Below are positions 11,595-21,877 of a stretch of DNA of 64,000 nt, piece after piece. A program made the position numbers and the translations under genes. The notes under the pieces were generated by a model. That model saw only the letters and a list, made by a program, of their open reading frames with translations. It was not told where the DNA came from and searched no databases. Position 1 is the first letter of the stretch. Each line of letters opens with the position of its first letter. Location: NCBI GenBank assembly GCA_977006965.1, contig OZ345370.1, positions 2,480,001-2,544,000 of the forward strand, read 5' to 3'. The DNA is from Phymatolithon calcareum. Taxonomy: Eukaryota; Rhodophyta; Florideophyceae; Hapalidiales.

Positions 11595-12870
11595 TTACTT
11601 CTGTGTAATAATCCACTGGTTCATAGAATGAGTTAAACAACCAGTAGTGACTACATCCTGCAACATTGCAGCATTTTCATTTTTCTTGGTAAAAGTATCG
11701 GCAAGATTAAACGTCGAGTTGACGTGAGCGACATTTGAGAGATCACCATTAGTGTAGGTCTCGCGAATAGCTGCAATATCAATGAGAAGTCTGTACTCTG
11801 AGACCGTACTGAACTTTGTGATCGATTCGAAAAGACACTTCGAGTCTGTGAACAGAACTGTTGATACTTTTTGGAGTACGCTAGAACAAAGCTCATGGCT
11901 AAAACCAATACGAAGTGAAGACAGTGGCTGAATTCCATTACTTCTGTGCAACAAATGGATCAAGTAAGTCTCTGAGATTTTCCTGGTCCGCACTGGACGA
12001 TTGCCGAATTGTCGTGTTTGTCTTTGAGAAGAACTAGAAGGACAATCTGTGATGATATGATGAGGGTTTTGCAAAAGCTGCATCGGAATAGCCCAGGATG
12101 GACGTAGAAGGAAGATAAAACTGGACCTATACGAGCTCTGCGAAGTTCTTAAGCTTTCGTTGCCTGGTTTAGATATTTGACATCTTGATCAGTGACATTT
12201 TTAGACTTAATCTGAGAAAGCTGAGCATTACATAAAAACTTCAGGTCTTGTGCACGTCGTGGCATATCATCAACTTGGGTGACTTGAATAACTTCAAGCA
12301 CAGATCGGACCACCTTGTAAAACAAGCATGGATCGAGAATGGAGGATTTCATCTCGAGATCTTGATTGTGCCAATAACGAAATGTGGACCACCAGTATCC
12401 ACGTGAGTCTCCTAGGCCATACTGAGGTTTATGAGCTCGAACTGTAGTTCCAGGAGGGGCTCCAATGCGTTGAAGATCGAATACACCTTTCGTGGAACGG
12501 ACATAAATAGTGTGACGAAGAGGTTCATCACTCTGTAGAAAATCTTGACAGATACCTCAGCTCCAAATATCGAACCCGGGCGAAACGATAAGAGCAATAG
12601 CGAGTCGGATTAATGATTTTTGTACAGTTGGAGCCTCGTTCATGATGCGTTGCTTCGTTGCGTCTAAATGACCAAGAATCACTAGCCTTGCCTTATACGC
12701 TTGGAGTCCTTTCTCAAAAGTTTTGATAGTGACGATAAAGCGAAAATAGTCGCATCTTTCAGTACGTTTTCTTCATTCACGAATTCATATGTATGTTTTT
12801 TAATGATCTGCTCGAGTTCGGAGATGTTTGCTTCTTCGAAACGGGGATCGTTTTTGTCATGAACCACAAC
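11595..12870 (-). pseudogene. Copia reverse transcriptase and RNase H
   Basis: RT starts near 12867 with RFEEANISELEQIIKK and FVNEENVLKDA, then GFDIWS followed by an in-frame TGA, FLQSDEPLRHTIYV, and DPCLFYK..QVDDM (the RT active-site box, QVDD for YVDD). RNase H follows: LFTDSKCLFESI, EYRLLIDIAAIRE, HVNSTFNLADTFTKK, the usual Copia signature with its D and late LAD.LTK motif. At least two frame changes (around 12100 and 12400) plus the TGA make it non-functional. It ends 8 bp before the candidate LTR. Confidence 0.85.
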
Positions 12871-13086
12871 AGTGGCAAATACAGATGACGCCCCGTTTTC
12901 ATACAGCCTAGATATCTCACTCTGTGGAAATGTTGAAGTTAGAGATTCTTGAGCAGCTTAATTGATGGGGGTGTTCAGAGATTGGGGAGTATTTTCGTAT
13001 TGCGATTAAAGATTGTTAATTTCGGCGATTAACGGGCAGACCAGGTATAGACTCAGGTGATATATGTGAATTGGAATTAGACGGAG

Positions 13087-14060
13087 CTATAACGGGGGGA
13101 TGTAAAGAGACGTCACCTGGCAACGCAGATTCATCCTTGTGGATCCTTTCCACGACCAATGGTGAAAACAGTTAGATGTTTCTGCCGATCCGCACAGATA
13201 CCGTTTTACTGTTCTCTTAGCTATGGACTGTATATGGTCCTTCATATCGTTTTGCTTCCTTTCGAAAAATTCTAACCGGTCACCAAACGCGTGCACTGGG
13301 TAAGGAACGCCTACTCTGTGCTTGAGTACGCTTAAAACACGACGTTGAGCAGTTATGGTTTCCATTTCTTTACGTGCAGCTGCCCTGGCTTCCAATCTCT
13401 CCTTTTGAGCTGGAACCATTGACGATACGATAGGGAGAGGTTGTCAAGGGACAGTCCCGAGAAGTAGAAGACACGGAGTGAGACCATCGTTGCGTGTTGT
13501 AGTATTGACAGCATGCACGGATAGAGAGCGGCGGATATTTTCATACATCCCGGGAAAATCGTCTTTCAGCTTATTATAGACTCTTGCGAACTGGACCGTT
13601 GTAGCGTTCACATAGTACTAAGGAGTTCGGAGATTCAACAGGAATATTTTTTGTGGTTATTCCAAGTTGAGAGCATAAATTTTGAAAACAGGCTGAATGA
13701 AAGTTGTCTCCCTGGCTATGAGGAATGAAAGAAGGGTATACAGTAAGCACTGTGATCCAGGAATCAACAATTTGATTCTCCGTGTGTTCTGATGACTGGT
13801 TTTGCATAAAATTTGCGACGGAGTACCGAGTACCTCTGTAAATCATATGAAGAACTGGGGCGCCATCTATGAAGAAAACTTCAACCTCAATCTCATGATT
13901 GAATTTTTTTTAATCGGGATCGAAACTCGAAAGCGAGACGATCGTGGAGTCCATGTTTTACAAGGAGAACATTTCTTCAAAATCTCCTCTAACGTTTTTC
14001 GAACGCAAGTGTCAAGATTTTTTTGGCGATGCTTTTTTGAGAAGGTTAATGAGTGACGGA
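13087..14060 (-). pseudogene. Copia integrase
   Basis: Reading leftwards: a GAG-pre-integrase zinc-binding region with KKCSPCKTW and RFRVSIP, then the catalytic core with IYRGTRYSVANFM, DSWITVL, PSFIPHSQGDNF, LGITTKNIPVESPNS and ERYNGPVRK. The second catalytic position, usually I..D.G, reads IPHSQG here, so an Asp seems lost. A C-terminal segment (VPAQKERLEARAAARKEM) follows near 13400. Several frames must be joined, with breaks near 13360, 13560 and 13900. Confidence 0.82.
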
Positions 14061-14279
14061 GTAGATGGGCGGCGAAATTGGTTTTGAAGCTTTCTTAGTT
14101 CTGGTTCCGGGAAAGCACATTGTGCACAGTCCATTTGATGTAAAGATGACCACCAACTCCAGCTTGTACCTCCATGAAGCTTACTGGTACAACTGTGCCC
14201 GACGGATGCTGAGTAAATGCATTATTATATTCGCTGGAACTGCCCTTGAGTTTTCCGTGATACTCAAGTCCAAAAATTA

Positions 14280-14800
14280 ATGCTGCATCGTGATCAACGA
14301 CGTCGACATCAAACTTAGGAAAACGTCTGGTCCTATGGACATGCGAATTGATGCCGTGCCAAATTAAGGTACCATTCCGTGACTCATGCCACGGAAAACA
14401 CAATTGCTTGGAAGTAGATTAGGTTTAGACGTGATATGGATGCAGTATCTGATGTATTCGTGGATTTCTTATGGAGATTTAGCCGCACCATTGTCGATCC
14501 TTACGGCATCAAAATGTGTAAACTGGTTCTGCATTCCTTGTACGAAACTTGCGTTCAATTTTTGATCTTTGGTACCAGTATCAGTGATCATGACGATCGT
14601 AGTGTTTAGATCAGTTTCCGTGTGCGGAATATTGGTCACAGCAGACATCGCATCGCTTATCTTATTTTCCCCGAGAACTGTGTATTGATCTGCCCAAGAC
14701 GCAAGCCTTGTGTACATGGCTTGAGATATGGTCTCTACCTGGTGAACGTGGTTCACATCATCTGTAGGTAATTCTTTAGGCCCTGTGTCCATAATGAAAA
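14280..14800 (-). pseudogene. Copia aspartic protease region
   Basis: The phrase FDAVRIDNGAAKSP (about 14485-14526) matches the retroviral-type protease active site, with DNG for the usual DTG/DSG. Downstream in another frame come FDVDVVDHDAALIFGLEYH and HPSGTVVPV, which read as the protease-integrase linker of such elements. The Asn substitution and frame breaks argue against activity. Confidence 0.6.
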
Positions 14801-15131
14801 CGTCGCATGAGATTGCTCACCATACGTCATCCGGTAGATCTTGCGCAACATCAAGTATTTCGTTCATAGATATTGATGAAAGGTCTGCATTGTCAACGAG
14901 CTCAAATACCATATTGACTAGTGCTGCCTTGCGCATCTGAAGTCAATCGCGAATAAGATGAGAATCAGATTTATATCCACGACATAACATGCGGATGCCA
15001 TTGCGGAAAAGATTCTTTCTCGCGAATTTGTTCCTGCGATTCTCCGCTCCACTATGTTGGGCGACGCTGAGGAGTATCCAGCTTGGATCTTTGGAACCTG
15101 ATTCTTCGTTTGATAAACCAGATCATTGAGC

Positions 15132-16243
15132 CTATTTTTCATCCTGAAGCTCTTGTTTTTGGATAGCCAGAAGACAGTCGTTATAGTACTCACGTGGCGA
15201 AGTGCCTGCTGCAGCGTGGTTCATGAAAAAGAAAAATTGCTGGTCTCTAATCGCTGACTCGAGTACTTTCACGAGTAAAGTTGGATCTTGATGCACAACA
15301 TCGAGCTGTATCTGGAGCAGGAGATCTCTCCCTTGTATCTTACCCATAGCTACTGACCAGGACACCAGTTTTGTTTTCAAACTGGTCATCTTAAGTTTGC
15401 AGCATTCCCGGAGAATAACTGCCATATTCGATATGCTTCTGTCCTAATCGAAGGGTTTTTCGAAGGCTAATTCCAGATTTAGGACCTTTTGGAGTATATC
15501 ATTAAAGTAAAATCGACTAGCGAGAGAGTGCACATCAATCATATTTATGAGACAGTTTGGGCCTTCTTCTGCATTGAGTTCGTACAAACGAGCCTGTGCG
15601 TAATACACTGCTCGATGTCTAGAAAGACAGCGGAGGTCAGACTTTCGTCCGGTGTAACAGAACACTGGCGCGGAGTAGTATTTGACATATCACTAATGCA
15701 TCCCTTTTTAGAAAGTTGTCTCGGGATTGGAAGTATGCGTGTGATTGCGCCTGAACCTGCGATGGAAAGTTTTCCAGAAGCTCGATTTAGTACAATCATT
15801 GGTGTAGCCGGTGAAGTGCGTGTACTGACCACATGATCTTGCGGTGGATTTACAGCTTGAGCTGTACGAGTTCTATGTGTCGGAATCTGAGTGTACGTTG
15901 GGGCATATTTCTCACACCTGTTGTTCTGAAACATAGGCACGATGCTCGGCTTCCATTTTGTGAGGTGGTGCAGTGTTCTGGACTTCCTGAGTGATGCCGA
16001 AGACCTCTGACGAATGACTGGCTCGTCCTCGGTGGAGATTTTGTGCTTTTTTCTCGTTCTGTGATGCGCTTTGGAAGCGAATCTGTTCAAACCCATTAGA
16101 GACATGTCCAGCGCGCCCAGTAGGATCGCTGATGTTCTGGCGCTCACCACGGCCGGTTGGTTGTTCCAGTGGCTAAATATTTCCTGTCTGCAGCGAAGAG
16201 GGCGATGCACGGTTGGTTGGTCCTAGAGCATCGCGTATCAGTA
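15132..16243 (-). pseudogene. Copia gag remnant
   Basis: Open stretches in two frames (15545-16210 and 15132-15665) upstream of the protease. Coding-like pieces are LRCLSRHRAVYYAQARLYELNAEEG and HQDPTLLVKVLESAIRDQQFFFFMNHA. No zinc knuckle is visible. Assigned to gag by position. The right end is the insertion site of the pogo-like element. Confidence 0.5.
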
Positions 16244-16387
16244 CACCAATTTGTAATATTAGTGTCCCGAAAAATGTTGTACTCAAAGTAATACTTTTTG
16301 CTGCAGTTACTACTCAAAAGGAGCAAAAATGAAATAAATCAGATTCAGAAATTTCTTTTTGGAAAACATTAGGGAAATTTTAATTCA

Positions 16388-16546
16388 TCAATGTTCAGGG
16401 ACAATACCGCACAATTCCATATAGTGTTTTTCTACTATTGACTGAAGATGTGGAAAAAGCTGGCTAACACTCCACATACCGTCCGTTCCAACGGACAGTC
16501 CACAGCGTATCATAGACTTATGTACTAATGATAGACCATTACAATC
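16388..16546 (-). pseudogene. pogo-like transposase, C-terminal exon-like piece
   Basis: The last 52 codons of the transposase, separated from the rest by the Crypton. It reads DCNGLSLVHKSMIRCG, then LFPHLQSIVEKHY and a TGA stop at 16388. Phase and sequence continue the frame that stops at the other Crypton junction (..AAEVNAMNK), with AAGGA shared at both junctions. Confidence 0.8.
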
Positions 16547-16574
16547 CTTGTTTTTGTGGACGCGAGAAAACACG
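16547..16574 (+). repeat. Crypton 5' terminal inverted repeat
   Basis: Starts CTTGTTTTTGTGGACGCG. It is a perfect 28-bp inverted match to 18652-18679, which lies just inside the 3' hairpin. The same pair is present, identical, at the ends of copy 2 (55256-55283 and 56452-56479). Confidence 0.95.
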
Positions 16575-17106
16575 AGCTGCTTTCATGTAACTGACGTGAA
16601 CTTGGACCGATAAATATTTAATAGTTCATCTGAAGTTGAGCATTTTCAGCGCTCATATCACTTTCATTCAAACTGAGTTCTATTGGCCAGATGATCTTCT
16701 AAACCCGGTCAACCTTCAACTTATAAAACCTGATTCGGGAAAAATAAGTTGGAAGCTTAAATGCGATTGTTTATTTTAATGTGATGAGGATTTTATAAGT
16801 TGTAAATCACTACATTATTCCTCGGAGAGGAGAATAATATAACTTCGATTTTCTAAAGAATTTGAGAAGGGGAAGAGGAAAAAAAAAATTTTCTCACTTA
16901 ATTTTTGTTCAGAGGTAAGAATAAAATAAGTTAGTTTTTTCTAATATTTTGAAGACTTGAACCGAAAATGAGAACAGCGTAGGCGTGGACCGCTTCATCA
17001 TCGTTTCGGTTCGTAGTGGTCCAGTGAATCATCCTACAGTAGGCAGCATTTAAACACCGGGGATGTAAGATAGAAGAAAGAAGGACGAAACGCAGAGAGA
17101 AGCGAT

Positions 17107-18324
17107 ATGGATCATGCACCGCAATGCATCCACGACTCCGAGGATGACTCAGATGAGTTCGTCCCCGAAACACCCCCGCCAATGCAAAATCTGTCCAATA
17201 TCTATGCGAACAAACCTTCCGTCGAGAATCCTTCTACCAACAGTCCCCACTCCAGCAATCATTCCGCAAGCAGTCCAGGCGCCGGCAACTCTCACGTCAA
17301 AGATAATCCTTCCAACACACCACCCGCGTCCAATCCTACTGGCAACATTCCTCACGCAAACAATCCATCTACCGACAATCCTTCTGCCAAGAACCTTCAT
17401 CCAGTAAATCATCCCGGCGACAACCCTCATGCAGACAATCATCCAGACGGCACATTTGCTATGCTTCAGCCATCTTCCGAAGCTATGGCATTGCTCGGAA
17501 TGAAAGTCAATCCCAATACGGAAAGCAGCACAAAGTCCGCGATAACGGCTTGGGCGAAGGTTCTGTTCAGAGCAGAATATGAAACGTTCAAACAAAATGC
17601 AAGCTCTGCGGATGAGAAAGCGGCGTGGATGTGGTCATTGCTGAAAGAGAAAGTACTGGCCGGATATGACGGCGGTTCAACTCTGCCGCACCAAGCTTTG
17701 CGAAATCTAAATATCGCCTTGGGAGAATTTTGTGTTCACTACTGGACAAGTGATGGAAAACGATTGTCCCCGTCGACACTCGTGGGATACGTTCATGGTA
17801 TTAATCGATTTTTCAAGGACCATGGTGTCGAAGTGGATGTGTACCGTGATTCGATTTTCAGGGATAAGGACACTGGGTTTTACCATCTTCTAGAGAATAT
17901 TGTGCGCGACCAACAGGCTGTTGGAGCTCACAGGCAGCCCTACAATATTCTCAGTGACATGGATGTTGAAAAGATTTTGGAAACTACAATCCCAAACAAC
18001 CCTTTCAATTACTGCCAGCGTTTGCTTCTGGTTATGGGTTTGCTTCTTGGAGTACGGAGTGAGTCCAACCGTCTTCTGAAATGGTCTAATTTTTTTCACG
18101 AGTTTGGCGAAAATGGGGAGCCAACCATTCGGTACGAGGGAAGTGTCGGGTCCTCAGATGGAACATCAAAGAACGCGAAGGGTGGGATCGCAGCAGTGAA
18201 GGATATGCCCACTGTAATCATCATCTATGACGAGGAGCTCGCCTTTGGAGTTAACCCGTATGCAGTTATCAAGGAGCACCAAGAGCTTTGCAGCAAAAGA
18301 CTAACACCGAGGACTTCTACTTAA
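17107..18324 (+). pseudogene. Crypton tyrosine recombinase, C-terminally deleted
   Basis: 405 codons from ATG. Residues 1-120 are a low-complexity Asn/Pro/Ser/His linker (repeats of NPS, NNP, HAD). Residues 140-270 form an N-terminal core-binding region; residues 300-390 are the start of the catalytic domain, with LLLGVRSESNRLLKW carrying the box I Arg (R317). The fold resembles the KIAA1958/DUF3504-type recombinases of Cryptons. The expected box II (H..R, H, Y) is missing: the frame breaks near 18295, where the +1 frame reads TEDFYLTP, and a deletion then joins to the distal tail whose last codons are NGNVTINYYVNR. Copy 2 keeps the missing box II. A decayed, inactive gene. Confidence 0.85.
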
Positions 18325-18651
18325 CACCGAACCTGCACCGATCCCACGACGTCCGCTCCTCAACTTGGCCCAGAGTCAACAAATCCCGATCTCAAGGATC
18401 AAAGTTCAGTATTCAAAACCGTTTCCGCAAATGGAAATGTAACAATTAATTACTATGTCAACCGTTAGAGGTAGGCTCATCTAACTGCAAAAATTCAGAG
18501 TGAACTAAGAGTTACTCTTCAGAGATGCAACTAATAAAACTTTGGGAAGTCTTCTGCAAAATGCAACCTAAGGATCATCAATAGAAGTAGTCATTTTTTG
18601 TTCTTCGTGTATGGGCCTGCTATTGGCGACAAACTTGTACTTCGCAAACGG

Positions 18652-18679
18652 CGTGTTTTCTCGCGTCCACAAAAACAAG
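18652..18679 (+). repeat. Crypton 3' subterminal inverted repeat
   Basis: The perfect inverted complement of 16547-16574. It is followed by 5 bp and then the terminal hairpin, so it is not the true element end. Confidence 0.95.
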
Positions 18680-18684
18680 TCGTA

Positions 18685-18845
18685 TGTGTACCGTAAGCCG
18701 GGATAACAAATGTGTAAAACGTACTCGTACCTGGCCCTCGTGGGTACAACAGTCCCTCGGGCTCCGCCTCGGGTCCTATTGTACCCACTCGGGCCAGGTA
18801 CTCTTACTTTTTACTTACATTTGTTATCCCGGCTTACGGTACACA
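18685..18845 (+). repeat. Crypton 3' terminal hairpin, copy 1
   Basis: A 161-bp near-perfect palindrome. The outer arms are TGTGTACCGTAAGCCGGG.. and its complement; the inner arms are ..GTACCTGGCC / GGCCAGGTAC.. and GTGGGTACAA / TTGTACCCAC, with an apex near CCTCGGGCTCCGCCTCGGG. It is present in both copies at the same distance (5 bp) from the 28-bp repeat and 2 bp from the junction direct repeat, so it belongs to the element. It could form a long stem in single-stranded DNA or RNA. Confidence 0.93.
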
Positions 18846-18852
18846 TCTCCTT

Positions 18853-20204
18853 ATTCATAGCATTCACCTCTGCAGCACATTTCGCTGCAAGTTTCATATA
18901 ATAATGTTTTCCAGGATTCTGAAGCTTTCCAGACGCTGGGGCCCACGCTTCGTTCTCAATTCGACGCACTTTTTCTGGTTCCCATTCCCTGCGCCATATT
19001 TCCTTATATGCTTGAATTATAAATGAGTCCAATGGTTGACACAAGTGTGTGGCGTTTGGTGGAAGAAAACGGAGCTCTGTCTTAATGGCATCCAGTGATT
19101 GGATAGAAGCCTCTTTATGCCCAGAGCAGTTATCCAAAAATAAAACACGGTTCCGACCAAGAGAATCTTTGGAAATAGCCCGTGGCTCCCTGAGCCGCTG
19201 ATCGAGCATTTGCCGGTCCATCCAACCACGAGGTTGAGTCCTGTATGAAACCCCGTCAATGTTATCCGCAACGTTTAGAATCGGATAATTCCTGTCCCTA
19301 TTTTTAAAAATGAAGAACGGCGCCGTTAGAGAGGGGGTATCTCCTCCACTTATTCGCAGAACGACAGATATGCCTTCTCCACCACCACGTCAGCATAATT
19401 CACAGAGTCGGCTCCCATAAATCCGAGGGAATAATGATTGTCCATATTATAGAGAAAGTGTGTTTCATCCATATTCTCAATAATGGCATTCTCAAATGTT
19501 CCATTGTGGAAATCGCGTTCCAGCTCGCCAAGATAGAATGCGATCAGTTTCTCGGTGTAAACAGTGTGCTCATCAGAGCGCCGTAGACTTCCGGACTGCT
19601 TACGTATCACAATGTTGCATCGGTTGAGGAATGACCCAATCCACGGACCCTTAATATGCGATATAATTGGCTTATTGGAGTAATCGTCAAGCATTGTCCC
19701 TGGAAATGGAGAATCTGGATCAGTCAACGTATGTAACGCGATATCCATGAGTAACGGCTTGGTCATCTTAACGCCAGCACTTGAGAGTCGCTCGAATTCA
19801 GCCAATAGCATGCTATGAACGTAGTCCACTCATTCCAAGCGCTTGCGCCCGCGGCCAACGAGCGTCTTAATATGTACACGTCTCATAGAAACACCTACAG
19901 TTCGCCGTGAAACAAGTGAAATGGCACGGTTCTCTGGTGTTTTCAATTGTGCCAAATAAGCTGCGGCCATGTTCCACCAGCGAAGTGCTTTCTTGCGATT
20001 GGCCTCTTTGGAGCGAGCACATGTCCAACGGAAAATGTGAGGAAACTGCTTTACCGCCCGGGAGGCAATTCGGGAGGCGTTTCCAGTGGATTGAGCCTCA
20101 TTTTGCATCCATTCCATAACGGCTTTGCGCTGGGCTTTTGTGGAAACAATCTGCGTCGTGCGATGGCGCACTTGTGCTTCCTGATTGGCTGGATGGCTGA
20201 CCAT
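18853..20204 (-). pseudogene. pogo-like transposase (DDE_1), N-terminal and catalytic part
   Basis: Starts at 20204 with a helix-turn-helix region (residues about 15-100: TKAQRKAVMEWM, ASRIASRAVKQFP, RKKALRWWNMA). A second part has IENMDETHFLYNMDN (first catalytic Asp) and ends in YADVV; after one frameshift near 19375 it continues GISVVLRISGGDTPS, PFFIFKNRDRNYP, then LFLDNCSGH (second Asp), FLPPNATHLCQPLD (third acidic residue) and AAKCAAEVNAMNK. The order and motifs are those of DDE_1 transposases. Dead through the frameshift at 19375, a break near 19830 and the Crypton insertion. Confidence 0.87.
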
Positions 20205-20517
20205 GGCGTGATAGGATTGGGTGATGCTGCAATGACTCTGGGGTGATGAACAAGTTCCACAAGAGAGAACATGCGATCAGCCCTTATATTTCTCAATAAC
20301 GCTGTGTCATATTGCTAATTTAGCTAATGCAGAATTTTGAAACGTGGTCGGGAGAGCGACTGTAATCACGATAATATTTTTAGCTCTGTAGAAACGAAAA
20401 TTTTCTTGCGAAATGTTGAAAGTTTAAGATGCACACTGCAGCACCGAGTACTAGAATCCTTCCATCCCCCTTTTAATCCCCTTTTGAAGAACGAGACACT
20501 AATATCACAAATAGGTG

Positions 20518-21877
20518 TAGCGGAATGGGCGATGCACCATTGTTAACGGATACTCCATTGTCCTGCATATAGTGTTCTCAATGGAGTGTTTGCAGGAATT
20601 TAAGGAGTAGGTATTGAATACCCTCGGCTTCTTCCGTCTCTGATGATTGAGGTAAGCGTACACCTTTCATCAGAAACAGTTCATACAGAGCAAAAACATA
20701 AGTGCGCGAACATTCTATAGATCAGTGTGGCCGATTGGCATGCTAGTGCAGAAAAATATTTGCACCATTGTCGTTAGATGCCTGAATCTGAACATCGCTT
20801 AGCGAATTGTCACAACCGCGAGAATTTTCTATAAATCTTCTTGTATCCAGCGGGCAATTGTTAATACTGCTGCGTTGTCATTGTTCTCATTGCCGTCGGA
20901 TGAATTCGACGTATTGAACAAAAGTTAAACGATGATAACTTTTAAGTTTTTGACTATAAGGAGTGCAGTGTGTCAGTTATTGGGATACTGGTACTGCAAT
21001 ATATCATTAAAACATTTAATGTAGGGAAGTGACTTTAGCCTTATAATCGTTGGATGCAAATTGATCTTGGCGTTCTTTATGTTCTTGAACAGTCTACGGC
21101 CACAAAGTGTAGAGCCTTTCGGGTCAGGACGATAAACACTTTCGGTATACTTGCAACCGGTTAAATGAGCTCGGAAAGTGGCGTCAGAGTGACACCTGGC
21201 TTTATCTTCACACACCACCCAAAAGAAACAAACATATTTGTATCGCTTATTTTAACACGGCGCTAGATGTCCTGTTCCACGAAAGCTTGTACTGGTTTGA
21301 AGAGGGTACAGGTTGCAAAATAGGGCTTGTACTTATATCGGCGCTTGCCCTTTTGCGATTAGACCAGGCCCTTTTGGACCTGTTCCGGGCCGCGTTCTTC
21401 GAAATACCTTGAAGCCGGGGAATACGGTAAACGGTCCCTTCGGGAAGGGTCGGCGGCCTGGTCGGGTCGGGGTCAGATATCGTCGTAGAACGCCGATTAC
21501 TGCATACAACTGAAACATCTAAATCAATTGAAAATTCAGCTGCTGCTACCGTAAAAATAAGTAAGGAGAAAGCTTGCCCCATAATGTCGTCTAAATAAAC
21601 GGAAAAAAAATAAAATGAAAACTTAAACCACGACTACCGCACACGCGGCATTTTCCAGCAAATTGCCAAATTTCGAAGACCAAAAATAGAGCATAGGCTG
21701 GCAACTGTACCGCGCGAAATGCTAAAATAACGGAGAACACAAAAAAAACATCAAAAAAACAACATTCTGGATGCTTTCTGCTTATTACTTTTCGCAGGCA
21801 TAGTAAACGTCCGTACTTGTTCTGCCCGTGTATGGGCATGGAGCCCAAGACCATAGGGAACAAGTTTAGACAAGAAC
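20518..21877. other. Copia flank and unassigned sequence
   Basis: The first bases continue the Copia gag. A Copia 5' LTR is expected here; TTAACGGATACTCC near 20533 weakly resembles the start of the 11339 LTR, but no matching end was seen. A GC-rich patch at 21345-21480 holds short inverted repeats (GACCAGGCC / GGCCTGGTC). No gene is supportable. Confidence 0.35.

Larger units (their letters stand above)
11339..16243 (-). mobile_element. decayed Ty1/Copia retrotransposon
   Basis: Minus-strand order gag, protease, integrase, reverse transcriptase, RNase H, then a candidate LTR, the order that defines Ty1/Copia elements. Every domain is broken by stops or frameshifts. The gag end is interrupted at 16243 by a TA-inserting element; the remainder of gag appears to resume at 20518, where the two flanks join into the open phrase PLLIRDALGPTNRA. 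The 5' LTR should lie to the right of 20518 but was not recognised. Confidence 0.82.
16547..18852 (+). mobile_element. Crypton-type element, copy 1
   Basis: The boundaries come from the host gene it interrupts: TCCTT occurs at 16545-16549 and 18848-18852, and collapsing the two restores the pogo transposase frame. The element holds a 28-bp inverted repeat pair (16547-16574 and 18652-18679), a tyrosine-recombinase gene (17107-18324) and a terminal hairpin (18685-18845). Copy 2 (55082-56479) has the same ends and hairpin. A short direct repeat at the junctions with no longer target duplication fits tyrosine-recombinase integration. Confidence 0.85.
16244..20517 (-). mobile_element. pogo-like element inserted in Copia gag
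   Basis: Imperfect 26-bp terminal inverted repeats, CACCAATTTGTAATATTAG.. at 16244-16269 and CACCTATTTGTGATATTAG.. (reverse complement) at 20492-20517, flanked by TA at 16242-16243 and 20518-20519. Inside is a DDE_1 (pogo/Tigger) transposase on the minus strand, itself split by a Crypton (16547-18852). Removing this element rejoins the Copia gag frame. Confidence 0.87.

Noticed and set aside
16244-16330. Copia 5' LTR beginning TGTAATATTAG
   Set aside because: The same sequence is found inverted at 20492-20517 with TA on both sides, so it is the terminal repeat of the pogo-like element.
18591-18901. Frames rich in Gly/Pro across the hairpin
   Set aside because: They are translations of the Crypton palindrome and mirror each other on the two strands.
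20533-20780. Copia 5' LTR starting near TTAACGGATACTCC
   Set aside because: Only the first few bases resemble the 11339 LTR; no matching terminus or body similarity was seen.
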